A DNA stretch of 64,000 nucleotides, taken from assembly GCA_902615835.1 (NCBI GenBank), contig CACMQL010000001.1, positions 10,001 through 74,000 of the forward strand, written 5' to 3'. Positions 57,781 to 64,000 of this stretch are shown piece after piece (within the stretch, counting starts at the first letter, position 1; the number at the start of each line of letters is the position of its first letter). The DNA comes from an uncultured Verrucomicrobiota bacterium (GTDB lineage: Bacteria; Verrucomicrobiota; Verrucomicrobiia; Opitutales; Seribacteraceae). Both the position numbers and the translations under genes were made by a program. The notes under the pieces were generated by a model. The model had not been told where the DNA came from and made no database searches. It saw only the letters and a program-made list of their open reading frames with translations.

Positions 57781-58927
57781 GAATCGCTACCTTACACCTT
57801 ATGTAAAAAAAGATTTATCCGAAAAAATGGTTTTTATTAGCGGTCCCAGACAAATTTGAAAGACTACTTTATCTCTCCAATTTTTGCCCTCCGGCAACGA
57901 GAAACACCCAGCCTATTTAAATTGGGACTCTCCCCTAATTCGAAAAGACTTGCTGGCTGGTCAGCTCCCTCCCGACCAAAAACTTATAATCTTGGACGAA
58001 ATTCATAAGTACAAAGATTGGAAATCCCTAATCAAAGGGTTTACGATCTAATAAATCGGATACCCAATTCTTGTTCACCGGTTCAACACGATTGGATTAT
58101 TTTCGAAAAGGTGAAGATTCTCTTCAGGGCAGGTATTATTATTACCGACTGCACCCTTTGACGCTGGATGAAATCTGTCCAGATTGCTCAGAATCCCAAG
58201 TGCTAAATCTTCTATGTTTTGGGGGTTTCCCAGAACAACAGATCAAATCAAGTGAAACGCAATGGAGAAGGTGGGAAAGAGTGCGGGCTAAACGGATAAT
58301 TTTTGAAGATTTGGTAAGCCTGGAGAATGTCCGTAATGTCAGCCAGGTTTAAATCCTGTCCAGCCTTCTTACCGACCGGGTAGGATCCCTCCATTCGATC
58401 AACAATTTATCCACTGACCTACAAGTTGCGTTTGAAACTGCCGAAAAGTGGGTATCGATGCTGGAAAACCTCTATGTATGTTTTAGCATATCTCCATGGA
58501 CCAACTCGACCTTGCGCTCCCTTAAAAAAGAAAAAAAGTCTACATGTGGGACAGGTCTGTATGCTCAGATGAATCTGCCAGGTATGAAAACATGGTAGCA
58601 TCTCACCTCTTCAAATTTTGCCATCTGTGGGAGGATGCAAGGGGAGAAGAAATGGCCTTACAATTCATACGCAACGCTCAAGGGAAGGAAATTGATTTTG
58701 TGGTGTTAAAAAATTAAAAGCCCTGGTTTGCCGTGGAGTGCAAAACAGACGATCGTCAGCTCAGTAAACAAATCTGTTATTAAGCAGAGAGAACAAACAT
58801 TCCTCATTTTTTCCAAGTCCACTTGGGCAGTAAAGACTACGAAATCAAAGAGCACCGATCCCACGTATTCCCTTTTAACAAACTCTCACAATGGCTGATG
58901 GAGAAATCTCCAACTATTAAAGATTAA
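57781..58927 (+). pseudogene. degraded AAA+ ATPase with DUF4143
   Basis: Reading across frames: MNRYLTPYVKKDLSEKMVFISGPRQI*KTTLSLQF...AYLNWDSPLIRKDLLAGQLPPDQKLIILDEIHKYKDWKSLIKGF / FTGSTRLDYFRKGEDSLQGRYYYYRLHPLTLDEI / ENMVASHLFKFCHLWEDARGEEMALQFIRNAQGKEIDFVV*; stops and frameshifts. Confidence 0.85.
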
Positions 58928-60764
58928 AATTCTCGGAATATCCGCCTTCTATCATGATAGTGCCGCCGCACTCGTTTGTGATGATGAAATTATTGCAGCT
59001 GCACAGGAAGAAAGATTTACTCGAATTAAGCACGATGAATCATTCCCTAGCCATGCCATTAGATTTTGCTTAAAGGAGGCTAATTGCACATTGGAACAAA
59101 TCGATCATGTGGTATTTTACGAAAAGCCTTTTCTCAAATTTGACCGCCTGCTTGAAACCTACCTAAGTTTTGCTCCTTCTGGCTTTGGCTCTTTTCTAAG
59201 AGCGATGCCCCAATGGCTGAAGCAAAAATTACATTTGCCAAGGGAAATTAAAAAAGGACTTCCTGGACGGTGGAAAAAGCCTCTTATATTTACCAAGCAC
59301 CATGAATCTCATGCAGCCAGTGCATTTTTCCCAAGTCCATTTGAAGAAGCTGCCATCTTGACTATGGATGGTGTCGGTGAGTGGGATACTGCCACCATTG
59401 GTGTAGGCCACAGCAACCAAGTGGAATTAGTCAAATCTCTTCAATTCCCACACTCACTTGGACTTCTATACAGTGCTTTCACCTACTTTTGCGGATTCAA
59501 AGTAAACTCCGGAGAATATAAGTTAATGGGCTTAGCACCCTATGGAAAGCCTGTTTATCGTGATCAAATTCTCGAACATTTAATCGATCTTAAAGAAGAT
59601 GGTTCCTTTGCCATAAACTTAGAATATTTCAATTACTGCCAAGGGCTTACCATGACCAATCATCGATTTGCTAATTTTTTTGGTGGTCCTCCTCGGAAAA
59701 CTGAAGAAAAAATTACCGAAAGAGAAATTGACCTTGCTGCCTCCATACAAGCAGTCACTGAAGAAATCGTCATCAAAATGGCGAAATTTGCCCGCGAAGA
59801 GACAGGCCAATTGAATTTATGCCTTTCCGGAGGCGTTGCCCTTAATTGCGTGGCCAATGGAAAGCTACTTGCAAAAAAAGTATTTGAAAACATTTGGATT
59901 CAACCATCATCAGGGGATGCAGGAGGTGCTCTCGGTGCTGCACTTTTTACGAACTTTCAACTACTTAAGAGAGAGAGAGTCGTTAACAAGAATGACTCGA
60001 TGAAAGGAAGTCACCTTGGTCCTCGATTCGAAAATGAGGAGATTTCGGAATTTCTAAAGGAAACCAAAGCTCCATCACACCATTTTTCCGATGAGGATGA
60101 GTTATTGTATAAAGTTTGTGATGCTATAGAGAAAGAAAAAATTATTGGCTGGTTTCAAGGTAGAATGGAGTTTGGTCCGCGTGCTCTTGGGGGCAGAAGT
60201 ATCATAGGCGATGCTCGTAGCGAAAATATCCAAACTCAAATGAATCTGAGTATAAAATACCGCGAATCCTTTCGACCATTTGCTCCAAGCGTTTTGGAAG
60301 AAAAAACTGCCGAATATTTCGATCTAAAGGTCCCCTCCCCTTACATGCTTTTAGTGGCACCAGTAAAAGAGGCAATTAGGACAGCACTATCAACAGAAGA
60401 TCAGGAAAGTATGACCGATCCCGACTTACTTAAGAGAGTTAGATTAAAAAGATCTTCGCTGCCCGCCATCACACATATTGATTATTCGGCGAGGATCCAA
60501 AGTGTCTCAGAAAATCGTAATGATCGTTACTATCGCTTAATTAAAAAATTAGAACAAAAGACAGGTTCAGGAGTTATTGTAAATACAAGTTTCAATGTGA
60601 GAGGTGAGCCAATCGTATCCACTCCGCAAGATGCCTATAGCTGCTTTATGGCGACCGAGATGGATTTATTGGTCCTAGAAAACCATATCCTTTACAAATC
60701 TGAACAGCCATCTTCAAATAAAGTCTCCAAAGATTCTCATATTTCACAATTTTCATTGGATTAA
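58923..60764 (+). CDS. NodU-family carbamoyltransferase, probable non-canonical ATT start
   Basis: In-frame upstream extension of the 59091 ORF: (I)KILGISAFYHDSAAALVCDDEIIAAAQEERFTRIKHDESFPSHAIRFCL; downstream FTKHHESHAASAFFPSPFEEAAILTMDGVGEW, GVALNCVANGKLL, MEFGPRALGGRSIIGDAR. Confidence 0.9.
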   Translation: MKILGISAFYHDSAAALVCDDEIIAAAQEERFTRIKHDESFPSHAIRFCLKEANCTLEQIDHVVFYEKPFLKFDRLLETYLSFAPSGFGSFLRAMPQWLKQKLHLPREIKKGLPGRWKKPLIFTKHHESHAASAFFPSPFEEAAILTMDGVGEWDTATIGVGHSNQVELVKSLQFPHSLGLLYSAFTYFCGFKVNSGEYKLMGLAPYGKPVYRDQILEHLIDLKEDGSFAINLEYFNYCQGLTMTNHRFANFFGGPPRKTEEKITEREIDLAASIQAVTEEIVIKMAKFAREETGQLNLCLSGGVALNCVANGKLLAKKVFENIWIQPSSGDAGGALGAALFTNFQLLKRERVVNKNDSMKGSHLGPRFENEEISEFLKETKAPSHHFSDEDELLYKVCDAIEKEKIIGWFQGRMEFGPRALGGRSIIGDARSENIQTQMNLSIKYRESFRPFAPSVLEEKTAEYFDLKVPSPYMLLVAPVKEAIRTALSTEDQESMTDPDLLKRVRLKRSSLPAITHIDYSARIQSVSENRNDRYYRLIKKLEQKTGSGVIVNTSFNVRGEPIVSTPQDAYSCFMATEMDLLVLENHILYKSEQPSSNKVSKDSHISQFSLD

Positions 60765-60805
60765 TTAATACTTTGCTGAAACATCTGTTCAACCCTTTCA
60801 ATTAG

Positions 60806-61213
60806 ATGGCAAAAAAAAGATCTGCTTTTGCTCTGAAATTAATCCTCGGTTTTCCTCTAGTGGGGATCGTTTGGACATGTATCATTTATTTCCTATCCGA
60901 TTCCGAACACTTAAATTTTAAGATTGCCTACTGGTTTGGTGGAATTGGTATTTCTACTGGTGTTCTTTGCCTATTATCAAAAGGTATTTTTCAAATTGTT
61001 TGGTGGCTATGGAATAAAATTTTATTTCTTATTGATACTACGATTACCTGGCTCACCCTTCCCCTATTTTACTTCGTAATATTCTCTCCCTTTGCCGTTA
61101 TATTGCGTATATTTGGCAAGGCAGACATGAAACATCCAAAAAATAATTTGCAAAGTTACTGGAGAAATGTGGAACAACCAAACTCTGCCAAGCAATACCT
61201 TCGCCAATTTTAA
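60806..61213 (+). CDS. SxtJ-family membrane protein
   Basis: Small TM protein downstream of the carbamoyltransferase; FGKADMKHPKNNLQSYWRNVE tail. Confidence 0.7.
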   Translation: MAKKRSAFALKLILGFPLVGIVWTCIIYFLSDSEHLNFKIAYWFGGIGISTGVLCLLSKGIFQIVWWLWNKILFLIDTTITWLTLPLFYFVIFSPFAVILRIFGKADMKHPKNNLQSYWRNVEQPNSAKQYLRQF

Positions 61214-61215
61214 AA

Positions 61216-61416
61216 ATGAATGATCAAAATAATCAAGATTTCGATAAAATTATAAATGAAGAAAAAGAGAAAAGTTTTATTTACGAGCTACTGCTCATGC
61301 TCAAACATAACAAAAAATGGTGGCTTACCCCTATAATTTTAGTCCTCCTTTTATTTGGAGCTTTAATCATAATGGGGGGAAGTAGCTACGCCCCATTTAT
61401 ATATACCTTGTTTTGA
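61216..61416 (+). CDS. DUF5989-like small membrane protein
   Basis: LLMLKHNKKWWLTPIILVLLLFGALIIMGGSSYAPFIYTLF. Confidence 0.75.
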   Translation: MNDQNNQDFDKIINEEKEKSFIYELLLMLKHNKKWWLTPIILVLLLFGALIIMGGSSYAPFIYTLF

Positions 61417-61469
61417 TAATTCTGAAGACCCCAATTCTAGATGATTGAACGAAGTTAAGAAATTTTTCT

Positions 61470-62324
61470 GTGAATTCTAAAACTATTGAAATTCATATAA
61501 AAGCTAACTCTGGATGGTTAGATACTAATTTTCTAGAAATTTGGCACTATCGTGATTTGTTATTCCTTTTAATTAGACGAGATTTAGTATCCCAATACAA
61601 ACAAACAGTCCTCGGTCCTCTATGGCTTATAGCTCAACCTTTGTTTGGCACAGGCGTCTTTGCTGTAATATTCGGCATGGTTGCTCAACTTCCTACTGAT
61701 GGCTTACCTGTTTTTTTATTTTACCAATCAGGTATGCTTGGGTGGAATTACTTTGCTAGCACATATGGATCTAACGCAAATGCCTTACAAAGCAATGCTG
61801 GTTTATTCGGAAAAGTCTATTTCCCACGCATGATTCCCCCAATTGCAGTATGTATTACTAATCTTTTTACATTATTTTTGCAGATAATTATTTTTTTAAT
61901 TGTTTATGCAGGATTTAAAATTCACTTAGGCGAGGAAGCTTCATTTGGTATAACCTCCTACTTAATATTCTTACCTTTGCTAATTTTACAATCGGCATTA
62001 CTTGCCATGGGAATCGGTTTTTTAATGTCCGCTATCACAGTGAAATATCGGGACTTCGAAAAACTTGGCGGCTTAGTCATGCAATTTTTTATGTATGTAA
62101 GTCCTATCATTTACCCACTTAGCGAACTCCCAGAAAAATTAAAATGGCTCATGTGGTGCAATCCTCTTTCTTTTATTGTAGAAAGCTACCGACTGATGTT
62201 TTTAGGAAAAGGCAGTGTTTCAGCAGAACTGGCTATTTCCTCTGTGACTATTACCGCCATTATAGCATTCTCTGGAATCATACTGTACAACAAAGTTCAA
62301 AAAAACTATATCGATTATTTATAA
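61470..62324 (+). CDS. polysaccharide ABC exporter permease (Wzm-like)
   Basis: HYRDLLFLLIRRDLVSQYKQTVLGPLWLIAQPL...VKYRDFEKLGGLVMQFFMYVSPIIYPLSELPEKLKWLMWCNPLSFIVESYR; GTG start. Confidence 0.92.
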   Translation: MNSKTIEIHIKANSGWLDTNFLEIWHYRDLLFLLIRRDLVSQYKQTVLGPLWLIAQPLFGTGVFAVIFGMVAQLPTDGLPVFLFYQSGMLGWNYFASTYGSNANALQSNAGLFGKVYFPRMIPPIAVCITNLFTLFLQIIIFLIVYAGFKIHLGEEASFGITSYLIFLPLLILQSALLAMGIGFLMSAITVKYRDFEKLGGLVMQFFMYVSPIIYPLSELPEKLKWLMWCNPLSFIVESYRLMFLGKGSVSAELAISSVTITAIIAFSGIILYNKVQKNYIDYL

Positions 62325-62337
62325 AGAGAATTCAGGC

Positions 62338-63615
62338 ATGGATCAGCCAATAATAGAAGTAAATAATTTGACTAAAGTTTATCGCTTAGGTGCACTTGGA
62401 GCACGCTCCTTTGCAGAGGAAACAAAAGCAATTTTTTATAAAATAATAGGCAAAAAATTTATTCCTAAAGATGCAATAATAGATGATCAAATTTGTAGTG
62501 AAGGTAGACTAAAAAATAAGAACAATTTTTTTGCTCTTAAAGATATTAATTTTACTGTCAATAAAGGTGAGATAGTTGGGATAATTGGTAAGAATGGTGC
62601 AGGTAAATCTACCTTACTTAAAATTCTTAGTAGAATTACAGAACCGACTTCAGGAAATGCCATTTTGCGGGGACGAGTTGGTTCCCTGCTGGAAGTTGGC
62701 ACTGGTTTTCATGGAGATCTTACAGGTAGAGAAAATACATATCTCAATGGAACAATCCTTGGAATGAAAAGACATGAAATAGATCGGAAATATGAAGAAA
62801 TTGTAACTTTTGCTAAATTAGAAAAGTTTATGGATACTCCAGTTAAAAGATATTCAAGCGGGATGTTTGTTCGACTTGCTTTTTCTGTAGCAGCACATTT
62901 GGAATCAGAAATCCTGATAATTGACGAAATTTTGGCCGTTGGGGATCAAGCATTTCAAGATAAGTGCATTGGCAAAATGAAGGATGTTTCCTCAAAAGGT
63001 AGGACGATTTTATTCGTTAGTCACAACATTCTACTAATAAAGAAATTATGTCATCGTGCTATATTATTAAATAATGGAATTATTACGGATGACGGACTTA
63101 CATTAAATGTTGTCAAGAAATACCATGGACAAAATATGCAAACTGAAATTACTGAGGATTCCTATTTAGATAATTCAAAGTTTCGAAGAGGGAATGGTTT
63201 AGCAAGAGTGAATAAATTTAAAGTTATTGATAGTAATGGAGCTGCAACAACAACATTTAATATAGGAGAAACTATATCCTTTTATATTTCATTTATAACT
63301 AAGAATACTATACAAGGTGCTCATATATCCATTTGTTTTTGCTCCGAGTTGTTGAAAGAACCAATCTTTTATTTAAATCATACGATCTGTGAAGAGAAAC
63401 TGAAAAATCAATCACAAAGAACCGCAATCATACAATTTAATACTCAATTATTGTGTGCGGGTAGCTTCCACCTTTGGCTGGGATTGCAAGACCAATCAAG
63501 GCAAAACCTTGATATTATTAGTGATATTCTACCTGTAATTAATCTTAAAAATGTAGACGGCGTAATACATGAGCTTGGTTGCGTCAATTTGCCTTCTACT
63601 GCACAAAGACTCTGA
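62338..63615 (+). CDS. polysaccharide ABC exporter ATPase with Wzt-like C-terminal domain
   Basis: GIIGKNGAGKSTLLKILSRITEPTSG...YSSGMFVRLAFSVAAHLESEILIIDEILAVGDQAFQDKC; C-terminal beta-rich extension. Confidence 0.94.
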   Translation: MDQPIIEVNNLTKVYRLGALGARSFAEETKAIFYKIIGKKFIPKDAIIDDQICSEGRLKNKNNFFALKDINFTVNKGEIVGIIGKNGAGKSTLLKILSRITEPTSGNAILRGRVGSLLEVGTGFHGDLTGRENTYLNGTILGMKRHEIDRKYEEIVTFAKLEKFMDTPVKRYSSGMFVRLAFSVAAHLESEILIIDEILAVGDQAFQDKCIGKMKDVSSKGRTILFVSHNILLIKKLCHRAILLNNGIITDDGLTLNVVKKYHGQNMQTEITEDSYLDNSKFRRGNGLARVNKFKVIDSNGAATTTFNIGETISFYISFITKNTIQGAHISICFCSELLKEPIFYLNHTICEEKLKNQSQRTAIIQFNTQLLCAGSFHLWLGLQDQSRQNLDIISDILPVINLKNVDGVIHELGCVNLPSTAQRL

Positions 63616-64000
63616 GAAAAACATTTAATCCTGTTAGGAAAAAAGATAATTTCCTTGTTTTTGGTTCCCCTAAAATTGAAAACAATGAAATACAAGAAGT
63701 TGTCGATACTCTCAAAAGCACTTGGTTGGGAACAGGACCCAAAGTTAATTTATTTGAAAAAGAATTTAATCAATACAAAGACGGGGAATATTATCCTGTT
63801 GCAGTATCTTCTTGTACTGCTGCCTTACATCTATCTCTCGTTGCATCTGGGGTAACAAGAGGGGATGAGTTTATCACCACTCCATTAACTTTTTGTTCAA
63901 CATTAAATGCTATCATACATGCAGGTGGAGTTCCTGTTTTAGCAGACATTGATCCGGTCACCTACAATATAGACCCTGCTGAGATTGAAAAAAAGGTAAA
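63612..64000 (+). CDS. DegT/DnrJ/EryC1/StrS aminotransferase, partial; probable CTG start
   Basis: (L)RKTFNPVRKKDNFLVFGSPKIENNEIQEVVDTLKSTWLGTGPKVNLFEKEF...AVSSCTAALHLSLVASGVTRGDEFITTPLTFCSTLNAIIHAGGVPVLADIDPVTYNIDP. Confidence 0.88.
   Translation, partial: MRKTFNPVRKKDNFLVFGSPKIENNEIQEVVDTLKSTWLGTGPKVNLFEKEFNQYKDGEYYPVAVSSCTAALHLSLVASGVTRGDEFITTPLTFCSTLNAIIHAGGVPVLADIDPVTYNIDPAEIEKKV

Noticed and set aside
58071-58352. 93-aa ORF as an independent gene
   Set aside because: It is the central part of the broken DUF4143 ATPase.

Overview
The window looks like a bacterial chromosome. The family mix (giant FecR/DUF5011 protein, SUMF1 proteins, W-rich C-terminal tails, exosortase EPS locus) suggests Verrucomicrobiota, Opitutae/Puniceicoccales-like, but that is inference. 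Position 1-2072 holds an rRNA operon end on the minus strand (16S, tRNA-Ala, tRNA-Ile, 23S 5' end). Positions 2.3-20.6 kb are mostly housekeeping: bL31, bL36, bS18, tsaC, accA, rnpB, bS20, murA, ruvB, pyk and an LptF/G permease. The accessory highlight is a ~14.9-kb integrated element in tRNA-Arg(CCT), bounded by a 41-bp perfect direct repeat (20851-20891 and 35707-35747). Its integrase gene sits at the left end, and tandem 'TCGTTGTCA' motifs with identical 11-bp spacing lie near both ends. The element carries an excisionase-like HTH protein, a VirE_N/BT4734-type primase-like protein, nested C6/G6 hairpins, three different membrane-anchored nuclease-like proteins (DUF2726, TPR-coupled Mrr plus zinc ribbon, GYF-TM-SNase), and a GC-rich tandem SUMF1 protein whose two domains differ in a hypervariable DGR-like segment. 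Positions 35.8-50.7 kb are chromosomal: giant FecR/DUF5011 gene, gcvH, glgC, trpE, sigma factor, rpsA, hisG, 5'-3' exonuclease, mtaB. Positions 50.7-64 kb are an exopolysaccharide locus: TagA-type GT, sugar transferase, GbsR-like regulator with a NusG paralog, exosortase, a decayed DUF4143 ATPase, NodU/SxtJ/DUF5989, a Wzm/Wzt ABC exporter and a DegT aminotransferase. At least two EPS genes lack a canonical start codon. All family calls come from reading translated motifs; no searches were run.
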